From: Bacteroidia bacterium
GTDB lineage: Bacteria > Bacteroidota > Bacteroidia > Flavobacteriales > Flavobacteriaceae
Reading direction: 5' to 3'
Assembly (NCBI GenBank): GCA_030427735.1
Contig: JAUIBP010000004.1
Location: 248,001-312,000, forward strand
DNA: 64,000 nt
Below the pieces are notes generated by a model. The model ran no database searches, was not told the origin of the DNA, and saw only the letters and a list, made by a program, of their open reading frames with translations. The stretch's first letter is position 1; each line of letters starts with the position of its first letter. The position numbers and the translations under genes were made by a program. This document shows positions 36,538-44,632 of the stretch, in pieces.

Positions 36538-37830
36538 TTAGCTGTTCATTAAATCTTCAATTTCGTCGGCTTCAATAGGGATGTTGCGCATTAAGTTAAA
36601 AGGTTCTCCTTGAGGTTGAATAACCACATCGTCCTCTAAACGTATGCCAAAACCTTCTTCAGGAATGTAAATGCCCGGCTCAACGGTAAATACCATATTG
36701 GCTTGCATAGGCTCGGTAAGTATGCCGTAGTCGTGCGTGTCTAATCCCATATGGTGGGAGGTGCCGTGCATAAAATATTTTTTGTAAGCAGGCCAATCTG
36801 GGTTTTCGTTTTGCACATCGGCTTTGTCTAAGAGTCCTAGATCTATAAGTTCAGAAGTCATTAATTTACCAACTTCAACATGGTAATCTGCCCAAATGGT
36901 ACCAGGTACAAGCATTTTTGTCGCCTCGTTTTTAACGCGGTTAATGGCATTGTACACTTGTTTTTGTCGGTCGGTAAAACGGCCAGAAACAGGAATGGTT
37001 CGTGACATATCCGACGAATAATTGGCATATTCGGCACCAATATCCAGCAAAATTAAGTCGCCAGCTTTACATTCCTGATTGTTTTCTATGTAATGTAGCA
37101 CATTGGCGTTATTACCAGAAGCAACAATAGGTGTGTAAGCAAAACCTTTAGACCTGTTGTTAAGGAATTCGTGCATGAATTCGGCTTCTATATTATATTC
37201 CGTTACGCCCGGTTTTACGAAGTTTAAAATTCTTCGGAATCCCTTTTCGGTAATGTTACAGGCTTGTTGAATTAAGTCGATTTCTATGGCATGCTTTACA
37301 GAGCGTAAACGCTGTAAAATAGGATTGCTTTTAGCTACACTGTGTGCAGGATATTTTTCGCGAAGCCAGGCGTTAAAGCGGTCTTCGCGAGTTTGGGTTT
37401 CTGTGTTTGCTCGGTAATGTTCGTTGGTGTTTATATAAACCGTTTCGCATTGCGACATGATTTCCTTAAAAATTTTGTCGAAATCCTGAAGCCAATACAC
37501 AGTTTTGATGCCAGAGGTTTTAAAAGCGGCATCTTTGTCTAATTTAGCGCCTTCCCAAACAGCAATGTGTTCGTTGGTTTCGGTTAAAAATAAAATTTCG
37601 CGATGTTTTGGATTTGGACAATCCGGAAATAAAACCAAAATACTACTTTCTTGGTCTACACCACTTAGGTAGAATAAATTGCGGTCTTGCTGGAACGGCA
37701 TGGTACTGTCTGCGCCAATTGGGTAAATGTCGTTTGCGTTAAAAACGGCTAAACTATTTGGTTTCATTTGCGCTTTAAACTGCGCTCTGTTGTGGATAAA
37801 TAAATCGCTGTTTATAGGGTGATATTTCAT
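36538..37830 (-). CDS. pepP: Aminopeptidase P (Xaa-Pro aminopeptidase)
   Basis: A 430-residue M24 peptidase that removes the first residue before proline. The dimetal site is visible: LLDIGAEYANYSSDMSRT (two Asp), MHGTSHHMGLDTHD (His), FTVEPGIYIPEEG (Glu) and GIRLEDDVVI (Glu). N-terminal domain: FIHNRAQFKAQMKPNSLAVF. A -7 box TAATTTTG is at 37862-37869 on this strand. It is the last gene before the intergenic gap upstream of sdh. Confidence 0.96.
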   Translation of the reverse strand: MKYHPINSDLFIHNRAQFKAQMKPNSLAVFNANDIYPIGADSTMPFQQDRNLFYLSGVDQESSILVLFPDCPNPKHREILFLTETNEHIAVWEGAKLDKDAAFKTSGIKTVYWLQDFDKIFKEIMSQCETVYINTNEHYRANTETQTREDRFNAWLREKYPAHSVAKSNPILQRLRSVKHAIEIDLIQQACNITEKGFRRILNFVKPGVTEYNIEAEFMHEFLNNRSKGFAYTPIVASGNNANVLHYIENNQECKAGDLILLDIGAEYANYSSDMSRTIPVSGRFTDRQKQVYNAINRVKNEATKMLVPGTIWADYHVEVGKLMTSELIDLGLLDKADVQNENPDWPAYKKYFMHGTSHHMGLDTHDYGILTEPMQANMVFTVEPGIYIPEEGFGIRLEDDVVIQPQGEPFNLMRNIPIEADEIEDLMNS

Positions 37831-38225
37831 TTTGAAATGATGTTTGTTTACAGTTTTTTTTCAAAATTACATATATAAAAAGTAATGCTGTAACTAGAAA
37901 CCTTAAATTGATGTTAAACCTGAAATGACGTTTTTGTAGTAGGTTTTAATTGTGTAAATAATTACGTATTTTTTAAGTATTAAACTACGTATTAAATTGA
38001 TTTTTTGTTAAAAATCAGAAGAAAATATACGTATTGCATTGTTGGAAAAAATATTTTTTTTGACGGACTTTATCTTGGTGTTCGAAATCGTTATAGTAAA
38101 ACTCTTAAAATGAGTTGTTTAATAGCTTCTTTAAAATCGTTCTAAATACAAATTTATAGAGGCAACTTTTTGTGTATGAAACACTGGTAGCCTAAATTTG
38201 TAATTATAAAACTAACATCAAAAAA
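37831..38225. other. Gene-poor gap between pepP and sdhC
   Basis: This 395-base gap has the pepP -7 box at one side and the sdh promoter at the other. In between, TACGTATT occurs at 37963, 37986 and 38028. No convincing coding region or RNA gene was found. It may hold binding sites for regulators of the two divergent genes. Confidence 0.5.
38167..38200 (+). promoter_or_regulatory. Promoter of sdhCAB
   Basis: TTTTTG (38167-38172), 20 bases, TAAATTTG (38193-38200) is a near-perfect Bacteroidota promoter. The sdhC start is 26 bases downstream. Confidence 0.75.
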
Positions 38226-38906
38226 ATGAGCGGAATTTTAAATTCTTCAATAGGAAGAAAGTTTGCGATGGCTCTATCTGCACTCTTTCTTATGATTTTC
38301 TTATTACAGCATTTTATTATCAATTTAACTTCAGTATTTAGTGCAGATGCGTTTAACAACCTATCGCATTTTATGGGTACCAATCCATTAATTCAATACC
38401 TCATGCAACCGGTATTAATTTTTGGAGTGATATTTCATTTTGTAATGGGGTTTGTATTAGAAATACGTAATAAGAATGCAAGGCACATTAAATATTATAA
38501 AAATAATGGTGCTGCCAATTCTACTTGGATGAGTAGAAATATGATTTACAGTGGGTTATTTATTTTAATCTTCTTGATTATTCACTTTTTAGATTTTTGG
38601 ATTCCGGAAATCAACACCAAATACATTCAAGGCGATATGTCTGGTTTGTTAGCCGATGGCGAAACGTACCGTTATTTTGAAGAATTACAGCACAAATTTG
38701 TGCCTTTTTGGAGAGTGGCTTTATACTGTTTAGGGTTTGTATTCTTAGCACTGCACTTGCTGCATGGTTTCGATTCGGCATTCCAATCGGTTGGAGCAAA
38801 TAACAAATACACGAAAGGTTTAAAAGGATTTGGAAAAGCGTATGCCATTGTAATTCCTGTTGGGTTTATCGTTATTGCTTTATTTCATCATTTTAACGCA
38901 CACTAA
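38226..38906 (+). CDS. sdhC: Succinate dehydrogenase cytochrome b subunit
   Basis: A 226-residue five-helix di-haem membrane anchor of the type B complex, typical of Bacteroidota; no separate SdhD is needed. The helices run at about residues 14-33, 57-77, 102-121, 157-179 and 202-220. Conserved haem histidines occur in LLQHFIINL, FHFVMGF, IIHFLDFW and LHLLHGFDSAF. It starts the sdhCAB operon. Confidence 0.95.
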   Translation: MSGILNSSIGRKFAMALSALFLMIFLLQHFIINLTSVFSADAFNNLSHFMGTNPLIQYLMQPVLIFGVIFHFVMGFVLEIRNKNARHIKYYKNNGAANSTWMSRNMIYSGLFILIFLIIHFLDFWIPEINTKYIQGDMSGLLADGETYRYFEELQHKFVPFWRVALYCLGFVFLALHLLHGFDSAFQSVGANNKYTKGLKGFGKAYAIVIPVGFIVIALFHHFNAH

Positions 38907-38921
38907 AAAACACATCTAAAT

Positions 38922-40934
38922 ATGGCTTTAGATTCAAGAGTACCAAAGGGTCCAATTAAAGATAAATGGACAGACTATAAAAATAAAATAAACCTTGTAA
39001 ACCCAGCAAACAAACGTCATATCGATGTTATTGTTGTAGGAACAGGGTTAGCTGGAGGTTCTGCTGCAGCTACTTTAGCAGAATTAGGTTACAATGTAAA
39101 AGCTTTTGCTTATCAAGATTCGCCACGTCGTGCACACTCTATTGCTGCACAAGGGGGAATTAACGCTGCAAAAAATTATCAAGGCGATGGCGATTCTACA
39201 TACAGATTGTTTTACGATACTGTAAAAGGTGGCGATTACCGTTCGCGCGAAGCTAACGTGTACCGTTTGGCCGAAGTATCTGCAAATATTATAGACCAAT
39301 GTGTGGCGCAAGGTGTACCTTTTGCACGCGATTATGGCGGATTGTTAGATAACCGTTCGTTTGGTGGTGTATTAGTATCTAGAACATTCTATGCTAAAGG
39401 TCAAACAGGACAGCAGTTGTTATTAGGTGCTTATTCTGCCATGAACAGACAAATTGCACGTGGTAAAATAGAAATGTTTAACCGCCACGAAATGTTAGAT
39501 GTGGTTATTGTAGACGGCAAAGCTAGAGGTATTATTGCCCGTAATTTAATAACCGGAGAAATAGAAAGACATTCTGCGCATGCTGTAGTAATCGCTTCTG
39601 GTGGATATGGAAATGTATATTTCTTATCGACTAACGCTATGGGAAGTAATGCTACCGCAGCTTGGAAAATTCATAAAAAAGGGGCGTATTTCGCAAACCC
39701 TTGTTATACACAAATTCACCCAACGTGTATTCCGCGTTCTGGAGATTACCAGTCTAAATTAACGTTAATGTCGGAGTCGTTACGTAACGACGGACGCATT
39801 TGGGTGCCTAAAAACATGGACGATGTTTTGGCCATTCGTGAAGGACGTAAAAAGCCTACCGATTTATCGGAAGACGAGCGTGATTATTACTTAGAGCGTC
39901 GTTATCCTGCCTTTGGTAACTTAGTACCTAGAGATGTGGCGTCGCGTGCCGCTAAAGAGCGTTGCGATGCAGGTTATGGTGTTAATGCTACTGGTGAGGC
40001 GGTGTATTTAGACTTTGCTTCGGCAATACAACGTTATGGGAAAGAGCAAGCTAAAATTCACAATATCTCTAATCCTTCAGCAGAAAAAATATACGAATTA
40101 GGTCAGAAAATCGTTGAAGCGAAATACGGAAACTTATTCCAGATGTACGAAAAAATCGTAGATGAAGATCCGTATAAAACGCCAATGATGATTTATCCTG
40201 CGACACACTACACTATGGGTGGTGTTTGGGTAGATTATAACTTAATGACGACCATTCCTGGATGTTATTGTATTGGGGAAGCGAACTTCTCCGATCACGG
40301 GGCTAACAGATTGGGAGCTTCAGCCTTAATGCAAGGTTTAGCCGATGGTTATTTTGTGTTACCGTATACTATTGGCGATTATTTAGCCGATGATATCCGT
40401 ACAGGAAAAATTTCTACCGCAACGAAAGAATTCGATGAAGCCGAAAAAGCTGTAAAAGATCGTATTGATTTCTTTATCAATAATAAGGGTACAAAATCTG
40501 TAGATCATTTCCACAAACGTTTAGGAAAAGTAATGTGGGATAAAGTAGGTATGGCCAGAAACGAAAAAGGTTTAAAAGAAGCTATGGCAGAAATTAAAGC
40601 CATTCGCGAAGAATTCTGGAAAGAAGTTAAAGTGCCAGGTAATGCTAACGAATTAAACCCAGAGTTAGAAAAAGCAGGTCGCGTAGCAGATTTCTTAGAG
40701 TTAGGCGAATTGTTTGCTAAAGATGCTCTTGTAAGAGAAGAATCTTGTGGTGGGCACTTTAGAGAAGAGTCTGTAGAATTAGATGGCGAACAAAAAGGAG
40801 AAGCTAAACGAGACGATGAAAACTTCGCATTCGTATCGGCTTGGGAATACAAAGGCGAACCAGCTGATGCTGTACTACATAAAGAACAATTAGAATTTAA
40901 AGATATAGAACTTAAACAACGTTCATACAAATAA
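38922..40934 (+). CDS. sdhA: Succinate dehydrogenase flavoprotein subunit
   Basis: A 670-residue SdhA. The FAD site is [19 protein letters not shown], with the covalent-FAD His in [19 protein letters not shown]; substrate and proton-transfer motifs include [27 protein letters not shown] and [19 protein letters not shown]. It follows sdhC by 15 bases and precedes sdhB by 10 bases, a classic operon. Confidence 0.98.
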   Translation: MALDSRVPKGPIKDKWTDYKNKINLVNPANKRHIDVIVVGTGLAGGSAAATLAELGYNVKAFAYQDSPRRAHSIAAQGGINAAKNYQGDGDSTYRLFYDTVKGGDYRSREANVYRLAEVSANIIDQCVAQGVPFARDYGGLLDNRSFGGVLVSRTFYAKGQTGQQLLLGAYSAMNRQIARGKIEMFNRHEMLDVVIVDGKARGIIARNLITGEIERHSAHAVVIASGGYGNVYFLSTNAMGSNATAAWKIHKKGAYFANPCYTQIHPTCIPRSGDYQSKLTLMSESLRNDGRIWVPKNMDDVLAIREGRKKPTDLSEDERDYYLERRYPAFGNLVPRDVASRAAKERCDAGYGVNATGEAVYLDFASAIQRYGKEQAKIHNISNPSAEKIYELGQKIVEAKYGNLFQMYEKIVDEDPYKTPMMIYPATHYTMGGVWVDYNLMTTIPGCYCIGEANFSDHGANRLGASALMQGLADGYFVLPYTIGDYLADDIRTGKISTATKEFDEAEKAVKDRIDFFINNKGTKSVDHFHKRLGKVMWDKVGMARNEKGLKEAMAEIKAIREEFWKEVKVPGNANELNPELEKAGRVADFLELGELFAKDALVREESCGGHFREESVELDGEQKGEAKRDDENFAFVSAWEYKGEPADAVLHKEQLEFKDIELKQRSYK

Positions 40935-40944
40935 AATAGACATT

Positions 40945-41691
40945 ATGAATTTAACACTAAAAATTTGGAGACAGAAAGACTCGAGTGCAAAGGGTCAAAT
41001 GGTCGATTATAAAGTCACCGATATTTCAGAGCATATGTCTTTTTTAGAAATGATGGATGTTTTGAACGAACAATTGGTTAACGCTGGCGAAGAACCTGTA
41101 GCTTTCGATCACGATTGTCGCGAAGGTATCTGTGGTATGTGTTCGTTATATATTAATGGCGAAGCCCATGGTCCAGACCGAGGGGTAACTACTTGCCAGT
41201 TGCATATGCGTATGTTTAAAGATGGCGACACGATTACTATCGAGCCATGGCGCGCAGCTGCATTTCCAGTTATAAAAGATTTAATAGTAGATAGAACGTC
41301 TTTTGAGCGTATCCAGCAAGCAGGCGGATTTATTTCTGTAAATACTTCTGGAAATACGCAAGATGCCAACGCTATTCCTATTGCTAAAGAAGCCGCCGAT
41401 AAAGCTATGGATGCTGCTACCTGTATTGGTTGTGGTGCCTGTGTAGCGAGTTGTAAAAACTCGTCTGCAATGTTGTTTGTTGGTGCAAAAGTATCGCAGT
41501 ATGCATTGCTTCCGCAGGGACAAGTAGAGGCCACAGAGCGTGTATTAAACATGGTAAAACAAATGGACGAAGAAGGTTTTGGTAACTGTACCAATACTGG
41601 AGCTTGCGAAGTAGAATGTCCTAAAGGTATTTCTTTAGAGAACATTGCCCGTATGAATCGCGAATATTTAAAAGCAGCGTTTAAAGGCTAA
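40945..41691 (+). CDS. sdhB: Succinate dehydrogenase iron-sulfur subunit
   Basis: A 248-residue Fe-S subunit. The 2Fe-2S motif is [19 protein letters not shown], the second cluster motif [15 protein letters not shown] and the third [17 protein letters not shown]. It passes electrons from SdhA to SdhC. It closes the operon before a strong terminator. Confidence 0.98.
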   Translation: MNLTLKIWRQKDSSAKGQMVDYKVTDISEHMSFLEMMDVLNEQLVNAGEEPVAFDHDCREGICGMCSLYINGEAHGPDRGVTTCQLHMRMFKDGDTITIEPWRAAAFPVIKDLIVDRTSFERIQQAGGFISVNTSGNTQDANAIPIAKEAADKAMDAATCIGCGACVASCKNSSAMLFVGAKVSQYALLPQGQVEATERVLNMVKQMDEEGFGNCTNTGACEVECPKGISLENIARMNREYLKAAFKG

Positions 41692-41715
41692 ACCTTACAA
41701 CGTTTATATAACATT

Positions 41716-41748
41716 AAAAATCCTAAGCATTTTGCTTAGGATTTTTTG
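41716..41748 (+). terminator. Terminator after sdhCAB
   Basis: AAAAATCCTAAGCA-loop-TGCTTAGGATTTTTT, an 11-bp stem and T tail, 25 bases after the sdhB stop. Confidence 0.93.
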
Positions 41749-41777
41749 TTTAGTTTTAAACCCTAATATTATAAATA

Positions 41778-43547
41778 ATGAACAGACCCATATCGTTTTA
41801 CCAAAATCAATCTCAGTCACATCAAAAGGTAGTCGCTACTTTAAATACACAAATACGTACACTTAGTATGGCGCGTTTACAGGTGTTTTTGGCTTCTGCT
41901 TACGGTGTGTATGCCACATTTAAAGAATGGCAAATTGCGTTAATTATAGGTGGGGTAGGGTTGGCTGTGTTTTTGTTTCTGTTGGTTAAGTATTCCAATA
42001 TTAAATACAAACGCAATATAGAAAAAGCGCTGGTAGCCATTAATAATGAAGAAATTAATATAATTAAAAATGGATTTTTACACAGGCCAGACGGTGTAGA
42101 GTTTCAAGATCCAAAACATGCTTACAGTTTAGATATCGATGTGTTCGGAAGAGGCTCGTTGTTTCAGAGTATAAATAGGACTTACATTGCCGGAGGAACA
42201 CAAAAGCTAGCAGAAATTTTAAAAGCCAATACCGTTGAAGGTATTAAAAAAAGACAAGACGCCATTACTGAGTTAGCCGATAAGGCGACTTGGAGGCAGT
42301 ATTACAGTGCCCTGTCTAGCGTTGTACAAGTTGAGGTTCCTGCCAAAACAATTAACAGTTGGTTAAAAGGTTATACTCCAAAATTGCCATCGTATTTTAA
42401 CATTATTCCGTGGCTGTTTGGTGGTGTGTCGCTCGTTTTGTTGGTATGTGTGTATTTTAGTGTGCTTTCGGCAAATATTTTAGGTTTATGGTTGTTGGTG
42501 GGCTTATTGTTTACTGGGGTGTATTTAAAAACTATAAATGTGTTGTCGTCGCAGACCGAAAAATTAAAAAACACGTTTAAACAATATGCGGGGCTTTTAG
42601 AACAAATAGAGCAAGAGAAGTTTACTTCAAGTTTGTTAATTGAACAGCAAAAACAAATAGCGCACGATACCGAAAAGGCGTCGCAAATATTTAAAGAATT
42701 ATCAGGTTTATTAGATCGTTTAGACAATAGAAATAATCTGATTTCTGCCATTTTTGGTAATGGACTGTTTTTATTAGATATAAAACATGCCTATGCGATC
42801 GAGCAATGGATTAAAAAACATGGATCGAAAACCACAGATTGGTTAGAGGTCATTGCGTTTTTTGATGCTTATAATGCGTTGGCCAATTATAGTTTCAACC
42901 ATCCGCAGTTTACGTATCCAAAACTCACCAAAGAAGTTGCTGTCATTGAAGCCTCTCAATTGGGACACCCGTTGTTGCATTCAGAAAAAAGAATCGATAA
43001 CGATTTTAAGATCGATAGGTCCCAGTTTTTTATTATTACAGGAGCCAACATGGCTGGAAAAAGTACGTTTTTAAGAACAGTATCATTATATATTGTAATG
43101 GCTAATGTTGGGCTCCCGGTCTGTGCCCAATCGAGTGCATATAATCCCATAAAGTTAATTACAAGTATGCGAACCAGCGATTCGTTAACCGATGATAGTT
43201 CGTATTTCTTTTCGGAGTTAACACGGTTAAAATATATTGTAGACACCGTGCAGACCGATGCGTATTTTATTGTTTTAGATGAAATTTTAAAGGGTACGAA
43301 CAGCACCGATAAAGCTATCGGATCTAAACAATTTGTCGAGAAGCTGGTCGGTTTACAAGCAACAGGTATTATAGCAACGCACGATTTGAGTTTATGTGAG
43401 ATTGCAACCGAATTAACCCAGATTAGAAACCATTATTTTGATGCCGAAATTATTAATAACGAATTGCATTTTGACTACACATTTAAAACAGGTGTCTGCC
43501 AAAATATGAATGCTAGCTTTTTATTAAAGAAAATGGAGATTATATAA
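41778..43547 (+). CDS. Membrane-anchored MutS-like ATPase
   Basis: A 589-residue protein with hydrophobic helices at about residues 33-72 and 207-252 and a C-terminal MutS-type ATPase. Walker A is TGANMAGKSTFLR (about residue 422), Walker B FIVLDEILKGTNS (about 495), followed by ATGIIATHDLSLCEIA. The mismatch-recognition and connector domains of true MutS are missing, so it is unlikely to act in ordinary mismatch repair. It belongs to a Bacteroidota group often annotated just as MutS. It lies just after sdhB with a terminator between, and converges on the phytase gene. Confidence 0.85.
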   Translation: MNRPISFYQNQSQSHQKVVATLNTQIRTLSMARLQVFLASAYGVYATFKEWQIALIIGGVGLAVFLFLLVKYSNIKYKRNIEKALVAINNEEINIIKNGFLHRPDGVEFQDPKHAYSLDIDVFGRGSLFQSINRTYIAGGTQKLAEILKANTVEGIKKRQDAITELADKATWRQYYSALSSVVQVEVPAKTINSWLKGYTPKLPSYFNIIPWLFGGVSLVLLVCVYFSVLSANILGLWLLVGLLFTGVYLKTINVLSSQTEKLKNTFKQYAGLLEQIEQEKFTSSLLIEQQKQIAHDTEKASQIFKELSGLLDRLDNRNNLISAIFGNGLFLLDIKHAYAIEQWIKKHGSKTTDWLEVIAFFDAYNALANYSFNHPQFTYPKLTKEVAVIEASQLGHPLLHSEKRIDNDFKIDRSQFFIITGANMAGKSTFLRTVSLYIVMANVGLPVCAQSSAYNPIKLITSMRTSDSLTDDSSYFFSELTRLKYIVDTVQTDAYFIVLDEILKGTNSTDKAIGSKQFVEKLVGLQATGIIATHDLSLCEIATELTQIRNHYFDAEIINNELHFDYTFKTGVCQNMNASFLLKKMEII

Positions 43548-43560
43548 ATCGTATATTGTA

Positions 43561-43593
43561 AAAAGCCCTTTTCTAATTTAGAAAAGGGCTTTT
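43561..43593. terminator. Bidirectional terminator between MutS-like gene and phytase
   Basis: AAAAGCCCTTTTCTAA-TTTAGAAAAGGGCTTTT is a long near-perfect inverted repeat between two convergent genes. Confidence 0.88.
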
Positions 43594-43615
43594 AAGATTT
43601 GGGGCAAAATAAGGT

Positions 43616-44629
43616 TTAATTAAGTTGAAGCAAGTCTAAACTGTGGAAGAAAAAATCCTTTTCGTCGTTCATCGAGACAAATAAACCATTAGGATATTTA
43701 CTGCCTAAAGCTTGGGTGGTAACATCGCAACCATCGGTTTCTTTAGTACCTAAATTTATAGTCTTTACAAAACTGTTATCCCCACGTTTAAAAATGTTGA
43801 AACTGTGGTCTTGCTGGTTCGAAACGATTAAGTAACCAGAGCCATCACTATAAGTGGCTATAGCAATGCCTTCAATATCGTCTTTAAAGTGTTCGCTTCC
43901 AAAAATGGCAATTTGCTCGTCGCCTTGGGCGGGATCTGCATGGAATTTTCTAATCCCTACACCTTCATCAGAATAGTATACGTGGCCTAAAGCATCGTCT
44001 ACAGCTATGGCTTCAATTTCTTTTTGTCCGCTAAACGTTCCAAATTTTCTAACTAAAGTAGCTGTTACACCTTGGTTGCCAGCATCTAGTTTGTATTGGT
44101 ATAAATACCCTTGTGTAGGGCCATTTTTACGACTTACTATAGCATAAAAAGCTTGGTCTTTTGGGTTTTTATAAATGCTTATACCCATTGGACGTTTCAA
44201 TTCTATATCAGTTTCATCTTCAAAAACAGGAAAACCGCCATTGTCTAAGGGTGTCATGTCTGGCACACTGTAAAGTCTTATCTGGTGTTTTTCACGCTCG
44301 GTAAACATCATGATATCTACTTGGGTAGAGTCGTTTAACGCAAACCCGTATTCGATATCTACATTGTTAGGGTAGCTAACGTTGGTAAGGCTTTTACTTT
44401 CTATAATTTTACCATCTAAATCGAAAGCGTACACGCCGCCGTTTACTTCGTCTTTATCGGTGCCAAAAATAATACTTTGTTCTGGGTTGGCTTTGTTTAT
44501 CCAAATGGCAGGATCGTCTGTGTCGTGTGGTGTTTTCTGACTTACCAGTGTAGGTTTTACAAGGGGTAAACTGCTTTTACAGGCTACTAAAGAACCAGCT
44601 ACTAAAAGGCTTAATATATATTTTTTCAT
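43616..44629 (-). CDS. Beta-propeller phytase (3-phytase)
   Basis: A 337-residue secreted phytase, releasing phosphate from phytate. The signal is lipoprotein-like (AGSLVAC) and the start of the mature part shows the family signature KTPHDTDDPAIWINKA, then FGTDKDEVNGGVYAF, EIEAIAVDDALGHVYYSDEG and DDIEGIAIATYSDGSGYLI, all expected of calcium-dependent six-bladed propellers. It follows its TBDR by three bases, so the two form an operon. The lipobox cannot be separated from a normal signal peptide with certainty. Confidence 0.93.
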   Translation of the reverse strand: MKKYILSLLVAGSLVACKSSLPLVKPTLVSQKTPHDTDDPAIWINKANPEQSIIFGTDKDEVNGGVYAFDLDGKIIESKSLTNVSYPNNVDIEYGFALNDSTQVDIMMFTEREKHQIRLYSVPDMTPLDNGGFPVFEDETDIELKRPMGISIYKNPKDQAFYAIVSRKNGPTQGYLYQYKLDAGNQGVTATLVRKFGTFSGQKEIEAIAVDDALGHVYYSDEGVGIRKFHADPAQGDEQIAIFGSEHFKDDIEGIAIATYSDGSGYLIVSNQQDHSFNIFKRGDNSFVKTINLGTKETDGCDVTTQALGSKYPNGLFVSMNDEKDFFFHSLDLLQLN

Positions 44630-44632
44630 GGT

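Noticed and set aside
41109-41645. 178-codon minus-strand frame in sdhB
   Set aside because: Antisense to a clearly conserved gene; high Ser/Pro/Ile content typical of shadow frames.
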